Below are positions 9,112 to 17,438 of a stretch of 26,287 nt of DNA, piece by piece. The position numbers and the translations under genes are program-made. A model generated the notes under the pieces. It did no database searches. It saw only the letters and a list, made by a program, of their open reading frames with translations, and had not been told where the DNA came from. The stretch's first letter is position 1, and every line of letters begins with the position of its first letter. The stretch comes from Haplomitrium mnioides (taxonomy: Eukaryota; Marchantiophyta; Haplomitriopsida; Calobryales): NCBI GenBank assembly GCA_049999725.1, contig JBNGIS010017735.1, forward strand, positions 1 to 26,287, written 5' to 3'.

Positions 9112-9399
9112 TCATACAAAGAAAAGTCACAGCAGTGCAGGTAAACTCGAATATGCAGCTGGTAGAGCTGCTCTTGTCCATATGTGAGCAATGGTCTTCT
9201 TCACCTGCTGGAATCCATCGCTTGACTCATTTAAGCCCACAGAATTGACTGGGCGCTATAGAAAACCAGCTGGTTTGCTGGTATTGTGAAGATTATATAC
9301 ATCAAGAGAGGTTATGCTCATCGCTAATGAAAATCAAATTGAAAATATTTTCACTGGAATGTCTGAAATGTAACTTCGAATATGGCTAGGCACTTATTT

Positions 9400-10408
9400 G
9401 GAGAAGATAGAACTCGTTTTTGTTCAAAACGAACTCTCAGCAGCAAGTCGCGAGCATGCAGAGAACCCCAAAAAACAGGCGTCTCCCCTTTGTGTAGCGA
9501 TTAGCAAAAAATCGGGCTCCTCCCAATGTCTGCACGATGAGCAAAACGAGGACGCCTCCCTGTGTTCACGCGATAGCAGAAAACGGGGCTCCCCCGTTTA
9601 TGCGCGACAGCAAAATGGGGCCCCTCCCGTTTTGTGCGATAGCAAACTGGGGAACCTCCTGTATGTGTGCGATTGTCTGGCGGGGCGCCTCCTGATGAGC
9701 AAACGCGATGGCAGGAAGCGGGTGCCTCCTGCTAACACGACAGCAGAAAAACGGGCGCCTTCAGATGAGCAAACCCAATAATGAAAAACGGGCAGAAATC
9801 AAGCACCTCCTTTTCCTCTTCACAATAGCAGAGTTTGCCTGTAGATGTAAACGCGATTTTGCGTTTACTTCTCCTGAGCGAGGATGTGCAAGAAATACAA
9901 GAAAGATTTGGAATGAGAATGGAAGGACTCACAATGTATTAAAAAAAAATGAGAGAGCACATGGCACCTCTCCTAAGATTACACATATATACCAAATACA
10001 ATACCAGCAACACGCTGGAAAACAATGGGCACCCATCTACTCAAACTATGGGCGTGGAGCAAGACCAGGGGAAGAATCGAGCAGGTCAATGAAGACCACC
10101 TCGCATATGTACAAGGAGTAGCTGCACCAGCAGCAGATTCTTGTCAACAGCCTCAAATCAAATAATTCTTTGTATGCGCATGGAGACGTATGCATGCGCA
10201 TGTTTCCTTAGCACCCCCAGACAAAATAATTAATTTTTCAAGGGAAGCCTTCTGGTGCTGACACGTGGCACCTCCAGGTGCTTCCATGTGTCACTACCTC
10301 CAGGGCTGCCTCTAAAACAAGAATTTAGCTAAACTAGAGAAACAGCTAAACAAGAGAAAACTCAGAATGAATCTGAGTACTATCTACAGCAAGGAGACAT
10401 TTCCAACA
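9400..10408 (-). mobile_element. Third copia-type LTR (LTR3), minus orientation, diverged
   Basis: On the minus strand it starts TGTTGGAAATG at 10408, then the TTTAGCTGTTTCTCTAGTTTAG block, the GTGCCACGTGTCAGCACC block with an intact G-box (about 10258-10275), CGCCCATAG and GCACCCAT blocks near 10030-10060, and a TATATATG TATA-like site near 9985. These follow the same order as LTR1. Downstream is a GC-rich tandem array (9430-9800). The 3' end is not clear; 9340-9400 belongs to nothing I recognise. It lies tail to tail with LTR2. Confidence 0.6.
9430..9800 (-). repeat. Degenerate tandem array, about 34-bp unit, about 9 copies
   Basis: On the minus strand successive units have the form GCTATCGCG, a variable stretch, then GGGAGG-C-CCCGTTTT, with spacing 32-37 bp. 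Examples begin near 9580, 9613 and 9645. It sits in the part of LTR3 that corresponds to the GGAGGTCGCG-rich leader of LTR1, so it is probably an expanded version of it. It gives a long open frame on the + strand by chance. Confidence 0.65.
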
Positions 10409-10487
10409 CCAAGGACTGCTCACCTTGGGAAGGACTGTACACTGATCCTTCTCAGGATCTGTCCTCCCACTCAGCAATGGTTCTCAA
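10409..10487 (-). other. Possible internal end with polypurine tract next to LTR3
   Basis: On the minus strand GCTGAGTGGGAGG (10463-10475) matches the polypurine tract GCTGAGTGGGAG that directly precedes the LTR at 16516. Here some 55 bp separate it from the LTR3 start, so either sequence was inserted or the LTR boundary differs. Tentative. Confidence 0.35.
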
Positions 10488-10640
10488 CAATCGCATCTTC
10501 ATTTGCAAACACACTACTTGTCTCACCTTGTTATCTTGTTAATGCATCCTAAGGAGAATCGCCTGCAGGGAGGAACTTGTTTTTCTGCATCATAAGCAGA
10601 ATCGCGACTCTTAGGCAAAGGTTTTTTGGTGATGTCCACA
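10488..10640 (+). mobile_element. LTR fragment (LTR4), leader region only
   Basis: CATCTTCATTTGCAAACACA followed by CTCACCTTG and AAGGAGAATCGC matches 16971-17030 in the 3' LTR, including its spacing within a few tens of bases. The U3 part is missing on the left and LINE B begins on the right. Confidence 0.6.
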
Positions 10641-11008
10641 GAAGAAGTCTCATTGGAGGATGATTCACTGTTGCACAGTGTAATTCCCTCTCGACTTTCC
10701 GTGGAACCAGGATGAAGATAGTGTCTTCAGCTATCAGATTTACTGGAGTTAGTTTTGAAGTAGAAATGACTGATCGATAATGTTAATTATTTTCTGGATT
10801 GAAGGGCTGGGGCTAGTGATGTACCTCATGAGAACATGTAATAGATTCTAGTGCCGGGTAACTGTCACTAGACACCTTTTAAGTCCCAACTTGGCTACCT
10901 TTGAGGACGTGGTTTGCTTTAGTCCAGACTTTGATGTTTTGCTGCTTCAGCAGTTATATTTGATGTGTGGAAATAAACTTTTTACTTCTTGTCAAAGAAA
11001 AAAAAAAG
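10641..11008 (+). mobile_element. LINE family B, 5'-truncated 3' end
   Basis: Matches the reverse complement of 12337-12690: GATTCACTGTTGCACAGTGT, the CTCGACTTTC block, TTTGCTTTAGTCCAGACTTTG and the end GGAAATAAAC...CTTCTTGTCA followed by an A-rich tail to about 11008. It holds only the very end of ORF1 and the 3' UTR. Confidence 0.8.
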
Positions 11009-11069
11009 AGCTATTCTGCAACATAGTTGAAATTCAGGTTTATTTTCCTCATTAGTTCTCACATATGAG

Positions 11070-11229
11070 ACAAATGGCCTTACGCTGGACACCTTTGAGA
11101 CCTACTACCTTAGAGGAAGTGGTTTGCTTTAGTCCAGACTTTGATGTTTTACCACTATGGCGGCTGTATTTGATGTGTGGAAATAAAGTTTTTACTTCCT
11201 GTCAAAAAAAAAAAAAAAAACAAATGGCT
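11070..11229 (+). mobile_element. LINE family B, short 3' end with target duplication
   Basis: A roughly 130-bp 3' end (CGCTGGACACC at about 11083 through GTCA and a long A-run ending at 11220). ACAAATGGC lies on both sides (11070-11078 and 11220-11228), a target-site duplication with slight uncertainty at its end. AATAAA occurs at 11181-11187. Confidence 0.8.
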
Positions 11230-11270
11230 TTTACCAAAGTAACATAGGCAAAGGGTTGAAATAAGCTCAC

Positions 11271-11554
11271 CTTGCGACAGCAATATCCTTGGCTTCAGCA
11301 GAAAATAGCCCTGTTACAGCCTTTGGCACACCCATGAACGGGCCTGCAATATTCATCGAAGCTTTAATATAACGAGCACACCAGTCCACACCACCACCAC
11401 CGCCCACAGGAGCAGGCAGTTCGACCCACTTCAAAAAGTGCATAAAATATAGAGCCCCCATTGAGTGAGGAATCACGACCACTTTCTGGTTGTTATTAGT
11501 GTGTACAAGGAGCTCAATGGTGCTCTTCAGTCTACTAAGAGATTTGTCCCTAAC
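11271..11554 (-). CDS. PDAT: Exon of phospholipid:diacylglycerol acyltransferase (PDAT-like, LCAT family)
   Basis: PDAT moves an acyl group from a phospholipid to diacylglycerol to make triacylglycerol, in the ER membrane. The 95 residues read VRDKSLSRLKSTIELL, VVVIPHSMGALYFMHFLKWV, GGGGGVDWCARYIKA and GPFMGVPKAVTGLFSAEAKD, closely following plant PDAT as I know it. PHSMG holds the nucleophile serine of the lipase-type GxSxG-like motif. The exon is bounded on the minus strand by AG (11556-11555) after a pyrimidine-rich stretch and by the donor GTGAGC (11270-11265); it is 284 nt, starts in phase 0 and ends after the second base of a codon. No stop interrupts it. The other exons, including the rest of the catalytic triad, are not found in the window. 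Whether the gene is intact elsewhere is unknown. Confidence 0.88.
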
Positions 11555-12040
11555 CTTCAAAAACACACCCAGAAAGAAAACAGAATTACAACTGAATCTA
11601 TTGCAATAGTAACCCATGGAAGTCATATATCAAAGAAATAGAGAATAAGCTTATTCATATAAAAATTTGTTACACCCTTTAAAAAGTACTAGCCTATGAC
11701 TCACCACTTTTCCTATTGTGTCTAATATGTGTGTGCCTCCCTTAGAAAGCAAATCAGTCAGGTCTCAACAAAAAATACAGAAAACCGGTATAGCCTGATG
11801 AGTGCTAAAAAATTTATGACCTAGAAAAACTTTTCAAATACAGGAAGCTTCTGCAGGGAAAATACATATTCTGCATTTACGAAATGTGGAAAACAAGTAC
11901 ACATAGATAAAGAGATTAACATCTCACCACTTTGTGCTCTTTAGTTCCCTGTAACAAAAGCTCTATACTTACAAACTTGGTATTTTCTTAAGTTTATATG
12001 ATTCTGAAGATTGAAAATTATACCCACCCACTTATCAATG
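11555..12040 (-). other. Intron-like non-coding stretch upstream of the PDAT exon
   Basis: AT-rich sequence with no recognised coding or transposon similarity. By position it is the intron preceding the PDAT exon on the minus strand. 12181-12310 is likewise unassigned. Confidence 0.5.
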
Positions 12041-12180
12041 AATTGAATTGAATCAATTTAAATCCCAAAGTGGCCTGAAGGCAACATGGACAGAAGTACA
12101 AAGCACACAAGAGTGTGAGGAAAGATGAAATGAACCAGAAAGACGTAAACAAAAAAGGAATAAATATAAAGGTGAGGCAG
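12041..12180 (-). mobile_element. Diverged LINE C-like 3' tail fragment
   Basis: AATTGAATTGAATCAATTTAAAT then GTACAAAGCACACAAGAGTGTGAGG resembles the C tail at 7955-8025 (AATTCAATTCAATTAAAGT, GTACAATGCGCACAATAGTG) in the same order but with many differences; the GCCCTAGGGCC box is replaced by GTGGCCTGAAGGC. Confidence 0.45.
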
Positions 12181-12738
12181 AGCTGACCAGTCAAGCAATA
12201 TGTTCTAAACTGAAATTATAACTAAGAAAGGCTCACCAGGTAGCTGTAGCAATCTTTACGTATACCTGTCAGGCTACCATCTGGTCACAAGTTATCATCC
12301 AGATACCCTTTCTCTTTTTTTTCTTTTTTTTTTTTTGACAAGAAGTAAAAACTTTATTTCCAGACATCAAATACAACAGCCTTAGCGGTAAAACATCAAA
12401 GTCTGGACTAAAGCAAACTACTTCCTCAAAGGTAGCCAGGTCGGGACACAAAGGTGTCCAGTCACAGCTACCCAACTATAAAATCTATCACATGTTCTCC
12501 TGAGGTACATCACTAACCCCAGGCCATCAATCAGAAAATAATCAACATAAACTACCAGTCGATTCTACTTCAAACGAACTCCACTAAATCTGATAGCTGA
12601 CAACACTATCTTCATTCTGGTTCCACAGAAAGTCGAGAGGGGATTACACTGTGCAACAGTGAATCATCCTCCGATGAGACTTCTAAGGAATCTTCTTCAT
12701 CCTCCAGAATTTCCTTCCCCCAGAGGTCTAGTTTATGG

Positions 12739-12840
12739 CTTACTACTTTTGTTTTTGCACCCCTCCGCACTCTTGTGCGCATTGTACTCTCAGTCCTTGT
12801 GGCCCTAGGGCTGGCTATTCTATTCTATTCTATCCTATCC
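12739..12840 (+). mobile_element. LINE family C 3' tail inserted in LINE B ORF1
   Basis: Plus-strand CTTACTACTTTTGTTTTTGC through GCGCATTGTACTCTCAGTCC, GGCCCTAGGGCTGG and a (TATTC)n tail. It is the reverse complement of 7941-8060. About 100 bp long, thus severely 5' truncated. Clear target duplication not seen. Confidence 0.75.
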
Positions 12841-13091
12841 GGTCCACCTCGCTGGCCTTTATCTGCCCTGTCATTTTCCCTGAGTCCAGGGTCCTGGCCA
12901 CTCCCTGAGATCTACTCCAGATGATCCGAAGTTCTGCAGCCATTGATTCTTTCTTTGGCTTGTTACGCCCAGTGTAACGCTTGATGACCTTCTCCCACTT
13001 GTTCTGTCCCATGTCAGAAGCAAGGTCCTCCTCGGCTGACACTTGGGTCTCAACCTGCATTTCCTCTGCAACAACCACATCAGCGAGGAGC

Positions 13092-13158
13092 TCAGGTGGC
13101 CCTTCTTTTCTTTTCTTTTTTGTTGACTGAAAGCAAACAACTCAGGTGGCCCTTCTTG
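13092..13158 (-). mobile_element. 33-bp LINE A-type tail insertion with 17-bp target duplication
   Basis: CTCAGGTGGCCCTTCTT occurs at 13092-13108 and again at 13142-13158. Between them are 33 bp that on the minus strand read as the last 18 or so bases of a family A 3' end (TTGTTTGCTTTCAGTCAA) followed by an A-rich tail with G interruptions. One base differs from the A consensus (AGTC against GGTC). Deleting 50 bp restores the LINE B ORF1 frame, which shows that it is a later insertion. Confidence 0.85.
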
Positions 13159-13482
13159 TCCCATCTTCTTGCCAGTACCACTAGCCAACTCACTTATAGC
13201 TTGACGTGTATTGGTGCCACTACTTGATGCAGCCAGGGTTCCACTTTGCACTGAAGTAACAGCCTCCCTCTTTCCTTGTGCTGACTTAGGGCTGGCTGAG
13301 TCCTTTCTCTCTTGGCAGGTACTGTTTTCAGAGTCTTCTTGTAACAGATTCTTACCAACAATCTCTGAAGATGTACTTGCTTCAGCCTGGTCTCTGTTAT
13401 CCGCCACAGGTGCTGACGCATACCTTCCTTGATTCTCCAACTTTTGTGTTGCAGATGGAGAAGAGCCAGGACTTCCTGATGG

Positions 13483-13582
13483 NNNNNNNNNNNNNNNNNN
13501 NNNNNNNNNNNNNNNNNNNNNNNNNNNNNNNNNNNNNNNNNNNNNNNNNNNNNNNNNNNNNNNNNNNNNNNNNNNNNNNNNN
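13483..13582. other. Assembly gap of exactly 100 N
   Basis: A 100-N run, the usual placeholder for a gap of unknown size. It lies in LINE B ORF1 where the zinc knuckle should be, so that motif cannot be assessed. Confidence 0.97.
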
Positions 13583-13857
13583 GGTATTCCATCTCTTGGT
13601 AGTAAGTACCCTCGGGACACAATAGCTCCAGGACTGGACTCACTCCTTTGGATGTGTCCAGCTGAACACAGAATCTAACATGCATCCCCTCCAGAACTGA
13701 AGGGACATGAATGCAATTTCCAAAGACATTGGCAATCATTGGCAGCTGATTGCGTAGCTCTTCAGGAAACAACAGCAAGGTTATCCAAGTTGGAACCAAG
13801 GCTTGTTCCGTCAAGGGGTCAAACTTAGGTCTCCACGGTTGGAAGATGCATCTCATG

Positions 13858-16369
13858 TTCTGCCTTGTTCACAAGAGGCAAGGAGGCCAAGACGTTCCAA
13901 GGTGGGAAGTCCCAGAAAGGGGGTAACTCAACAAGTGGAAATTGTTTTTATTGTGACAAGCTTGGCCACTGTGCAAGAAACTGTCCCAAGAAAAAACAAG
14001 GATCAAGGGAAGTAACCTGAAAAAGGTAGCAAGGACAAGCAAGCAAAGGAACAGGTCAATATTGCTATGAAGGAGTCAGATGATGTCATAGAATAAGTCT
14101 GAGGTAGAAAGGCATGGGTCCTAGATTGGACTGTCAAGGATCCATGGAGTATGCATGGAGTATGCCACTTGTGGCATGAAAGGCTTGGACATTTGGAGCT
14201 CAAGGTTTGAACGCCTTGAGGTAGAAAAGCATGCTGTCTGGACTGGACGGTTCAGACAGTGGGAGTTTGGACTGGTAGTTAATGTATCAAGGGAAGAAAG
14301 CTGTTGTTTCTTCATTGATTTGTAATATGAAGAATCATTTGTACATGTGAAGTCCATGAGTGATTGCTTTTCTATGTTTCATAGTTTTAGGGGCTAAGGA
14401 AAGGCCAAGAAAATTATGGTCAAGATACTCCATACAGATGGGGAAGGGAGTATATGTCCAAGGGGTTGAAAGCTTTCTAAGAGAGTGTGGATCAATCTAA
14501 GAAAGCATAGGATCAAGCACAACTCACAGCAGGGGATTCTCCATCACAAAACGGTGTGGCAGGAAGGATGTATAGGACGATCATGGAGAATGCAAGGAAG
14601 CATTCTCTGTGCAAGGTACATCCAGAGGATTTTCTGGGGTAAGGCTGTGAACACAGCAGGCTCGCTCAGGAATCGGTGCACCAAGGCTGTGAGCAATATG
14701 ACACCAGAGGAAGCGTGGTCAGGTAAGTAGCCTGATGTTTCACATCTCAGAATTTTTGGCTATATGCATTAGTACCTCAAGAACTGTGAGGGAAGTTGCA
14801 TTCAAAAACCGTCAAGTGTGTGTTTCTGAGATATTGGGAAGAACTGCAAGGGGTACAGGCTGTTCTATTGTGAGACAAAGCAGATAATCAGGGGTCAGGA
14901 AGCAGTGTTTGATGACTATCAGAGGATCTGACAAGCAGGTCACCTGCAATTGGCAAAGGAGCACGTTGGAATCTCCAAAGGAAAGGAGATAATGGTGAAG
15001 TACACAAGTGACGTGCCAGGCACGTCACATCTGGGACAGAATCTGAAATTGGAGACAATGCTAGGAATCATTCCAGTAGTGGGAGTACCAGTGGTATATG
15101 AAAGGACATTTGTGGAAGGAGAGAACGTTGTGCCAAGCGTTCTGGTTGGCTGAGCAAACAGCCAGTGACAATGGATCTGGCAGTGCCAGAAACATTGGGA
15201 ATCAATGTGACCATGGAGATGATCCAGTAACACCAAAGGAGGTGTCGTTCAGGTAGGATACCCAGGCATGGGAGGTGATTTTCTATGGAGTTGATTCACT
15301 CCATGAAACCAGACCTGAACTCCAAACCAAGTTGCCCAAGGGGAGGAAAGCCATGGGGTGTAAGTGGGTACTCAAGGTCAAGTACCAAGTTAATGGGTCT
15401 GTGGAAAATTACAAGGCAAGGCTGGTTGCCAATAGAATTTCACAGATGACTGGGGTGGGGTACACAGGAACCTTTGCACCAGTTGCAAAGTTTTTTTTTT
15501 TCTTCAATCATGTGTCTGTTGGCTATTACTGCAATGATGGACTGGAAAGCACCTCAAGTGGATGTCAAGATGGAATTCTTGAATGGAGATCTTGAGTGAG
15601 AGATCTATATGCAGCAGCCAGAAGAATTTGTTGTGAGAGGAAGGAATGCTTTGTGTGCAGATAAAACAAGGCATTATATATGGCCTCAAGCAAGCATCTA
15701 GGGCATGGTACCAGCGGATTGACACACATCTGAAGAAGAACTTTAAAAGTTATGCAGATCACAGTGTTTTACACCTGGAGAGAGGGAGGAACATTTTGAG
15801 TTTTGTTAGCTATATAGATGACATAGTGATGATCAGCAGTGATCTGGAGCAGTTGAATCAGGTCAAGGACCTGGAGGTCACATTTGGAGATGACAGAGCT
15901 ACAGGAGATTCACTATCTTCTTGGGATGCATATTCAGAGGGATGGACATGCAAGGAAGATCACACTGAGGTCTGTATAAGGAAAATTCTTGAAAGGAGTG
16001 GAATGGGAGATTGCAAGGCAGTCTACACTCCATTAGCTGGTATGAGGTCATTCAAGGATGGGATCTGGAACAAAAAGGAGGCTGAAGTGCAGTAGGCAGT
16101 CTGAATTATGCTATGCAGTGGGAGTTGCCTCAAGGTTTGTGTCCAACCCAGGGATGACTCATTGGCTTGCAGTGAAAGGAATTTTCAGGTACCTTCAAGG
16201 CTCCAAGGATCATGTGCTGGAGTACAGTGGATGTCTGGAATCCACTCTGATCAGCAACAGTTCACTGATCGGATATAGTGACTCTGATGCAGGAAGCAAG
16301 GATGATGGAAAGTCCACATCAGGGTGTGCTTTACTAATGGGAGGATGCTTGGGTTTTCAGGCTGGATAA
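13858..16369 (+). pseudogene. Copia 1 gag-pol remnant with many frame breaks
   Basis: Recognisable pieces in order: gag CCHC knuckle CFYCDKLGHCARNC (about 13946-13987); pre-integrase LWHERLGHLEL (about 14168-14200); integrase HTDGEG (about 14431-14448), then WGKAVNTAG and KAVSNMTPEEAWSG (14632-14728) and PDVSHLRIFGY (about 14732-14764); reverse transcriptase GRKAMGCKWVLKVKYQVNGS and YKARLVAN, FAPVAKF (15335-15490), QVDVKMEFLNGDL (15555-15597), the catalytic YIDD (15813-15824); RNase H VASRFVSNPGMTHWLAVKG and GYSDSDAGSKDDGKSTSG (16120-16340). There are several frame changes and stops and an 11-T run (15491-15501) right after FAPVAKF. 14765-15270 is open in patches but I could not align it. The element is inactive. 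Confidence 0.85.
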
Positions 16370-16506
16370 ACCCACCACCATTGTGAAGACAATCAGGGTT
16401 ACATATCCTTGGGGTAGAATCCAACCTATCACTCAAAGACCAAGGCACTGACAAGTAACAAGCATGGAGGCTTGCTGAGGGATGCTTGGTGTGCAAATTG
16501 TTCGCT

Positions 16507-16515
16507 GAGTGGGAG
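16507..16515 (+). other. Polypurine tract of copia 1
   Basis: GAGTGGGAG directly precedes the LTR start TGTTGG at 16516. This is the primer site for plus-strand DNA synthesis in LTR retroelements. Confidence 0.7.
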
Positions 16516-17438
16516 TGTTGGAAATTGGCAGCCTCACAATTTGCTGCTGAGAAATTGCCTGATCCTGCTCAGGAATTCCTGCAACATACTTCCTTAGTGA
16601 AGTATGTTCCTGTAAATGTTTTGGTTTAGCTAGTTTAGGATCTTAGCTAGTTTAGAGAAGAATTTGGGGATAGTGCCTGGTGGTGACACCTGTCAGCACC
16701 AGGAGGGTCCTTAGGGACAATTAATGACCCTTGTCCCTTTTCATAAGATAGCTCAAGCACATGCATCGTGCTTGTGCTCACAGGTAGAAAAGACATAGGA
16801 GTGTAGGTGAATATTGAATATGCAGCTCTTGTCCATACTCGTGGAAAAAGTCTGCTTTATCTGCACTTATTCAAGCGCCCATAGATTTTGAACAGGGCGC
16901 CCATAGAAATCCAGCCTATTAGCTTGTTTTGTATTGTGTATATAAATCTAAGGAAGAGGAGCTCATCACATCCTCATTTGCAAACACATTTGATTTGTGT
17001 GTCACCTCACAAGGAGAATCGCATTTTGGTGTCAGGAAGGAGGTTACGGCTGTCTTGCGTTTTTCTGCTGTAGAAGGGAAGGTCACAACACTGCTGCGTT
17101 TTCGCCTCTGGAAGAAGGTCGCGTTTCCAGAAGGAGGTTGTGTTTTGTCCAGAAAGGAGGTCTCATCGTTTTCTTGCATAAGAGCAAATCGCGAGCACAA
17201 GAGGCAACTCGTGCAGTTGCGATTAAGGCTGGGAGAAGGTCGTCCTGCATTTTTCGTGCGAACCTGCTGACGGGAGGGAGATTCGCGAATCTGCTGTCGA
17301 GCAGAAAAGCCTTCGCAAATCTGCTGTCGCACAACCTCTTCTGTGGAGCTGACGTTTTTACTTCCTCTTTCCTGTGATTTTCACCTATTGCGGATTTTCG
17401 CTGCTGCAATATATCAACTCGATTTGATATTTCCAACA
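16516..17438 (+). mobile_element. 3' LTR of copia element 1
   Basis: TGTTGGAAAT (16516-16525) and ATTTCCAACA (17429-17438) form a perfect 10-bp terminal inverted repeat. It shares with LTR1 the hairpin (16584-16607), the CTAGTTTAG repeats, the GGTGACACCTGTCAGCACC block (G-box lost), CGCCCATAG blocks, TATATAAA (16939-16946) and a leader with GGAGGTCGCG-like units. The right flank is TTAAC (17439-17443), the expected 5-bp duplication; its partner is not in view. Confidence 0.88.

Larger units (their letters stand above)
7708..9340 (+). mobile_element. Second copia-type LTR (LTR2) split by two LINE insertions
   Basis: Begins TGTTGGAAATTAGCAG at 7708, like LTR1. After a tiny LINE A insertion (7779-7884) it continues with the CTAGTTTAG repeats (to about 7940), is broken by LINE C (7941-8990), and resumes with CCATGTGGAGGCACCTGGTGG near 9003, the U3 region, a TATA-like TTATATAC near 9295 and GAGAGGTTATGCTCATC. 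It fades out near 9340 and no CA end with target duplication is seen, so it is incomplete. Confidence 0.65.
12311..13857 (-). mobile_element. LINE family B, copy 1: ORF1-only element
   Basis: The minus-strand element ends in the family B signature (GACAAGAAGTAAAAACTTTATTTCC from 12337, written here as its complement on the plus strand in two parts: GACAAGAAGTAAAAAC and TTTATTTCC) with a T-rich plus-strand tail at about 12311-12336. About 275 bp of 3' UTR separate this from an ORF1 that starts at the right edge. No endonuclease or reverse transcriptase is present. The element is broken by a LINE C tail (12739-12840), a tiny LINE insertion (13109-13141) and the assembly gap. The right end (13857) meets copia gag sequence, so it inserted in that element and is probably 5' truncated there. 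Confidence 0.82.
12612..13857 (-). pseudogene. LINE B copy 1 ORF1: DUF4283-like protein, interrupted
   Basis: Homolog of LINE A ORF1. From the right: CIFQPWRPKFDPLTEQ, PTWITLLLFPEELRNQL, HVRFCVQLDTSKGV, YYQEMEY (13583-13857), matching CSIQDWGPLFDPISEA, KWITLPFFPEEFRNQ, HVRFCVELDTSDGV, IQEVEY of family A. The zinc knuckle expected next falls in the 100-N gap. After the gap comes a Ser-rich region (13159-13482), then MQVETQVSAEEDLASDMG and WEKVIKRYTGRNKPKK (12841-13091), parallel to WRKVTRRYTRR of family A. The C-terminus (12612-12738) reads KLDLWGKEILEDEEDSLEV, SSEDDSLLHSV, ending SVEPE and TGA. Interruptions: 50 bp from the tiny insertion plus its duplication causes a frameshift, and the LINE C piece splits the C-terminus. 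Removing them leaves one frame on the inspected junctions. Confidence 0.78.
13858..17438 (+). mobile_element. Copia element 1 (decayed), left end missing, 3' LTR present
   Basis: From the LINE B boundary rightwards come a gag zinc knuckle, the pre-integrase motif, integrase, reverse transcriptase and RNase H in Ty1/copia order, a polypurine tract at 16507-16515 and an LTR to 17438. The 5' LTR and primer binding site are not adjacent. The right end sits in the reverse transcriptase of copia element 2, so element 1 inserted into element 2 after the latter. Confidence 0.88.

Noticed and set aside
9398-9781. 127-residue open frame with a repeated, charged sequence on the + strand
   Set aside because: It reads through the 34-bp tandem array of LTR3; composition follows the repeat and no domain is recognisable.
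9430-9800. Regularly spaced repeats that might suggest a CRISPR array
   Set aside because: Units are imperfect and contiguous without unique spacers; context is a plant LTR.
11271-11554. PDAT segment as a processed pseudogene
   Set aside because: Similarity stops exactly at a good acceptor and donor, and the frame is intact; a retrocopy would continue into the next exon.
12269-12475. Short minus-strand open frame (also similar at 20060-20287)
   Set aside because: Lies in the LINE B 3' UTR and runs through the poly(A) tail into flanking DNA.
13803-14015. 70-residue + strand open frame
   Set aside because: Crosses the LINE B/copia 1 boundary; the real copia gag knuckle is in another frame.
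6292-17438. LTR1 and the LTR at 16516 as the two ends of one large element
   Set aside because: LTR1 has its own target duplication on both sides, the LTRs differ in length and sequence, and host exon and other elements lie between.
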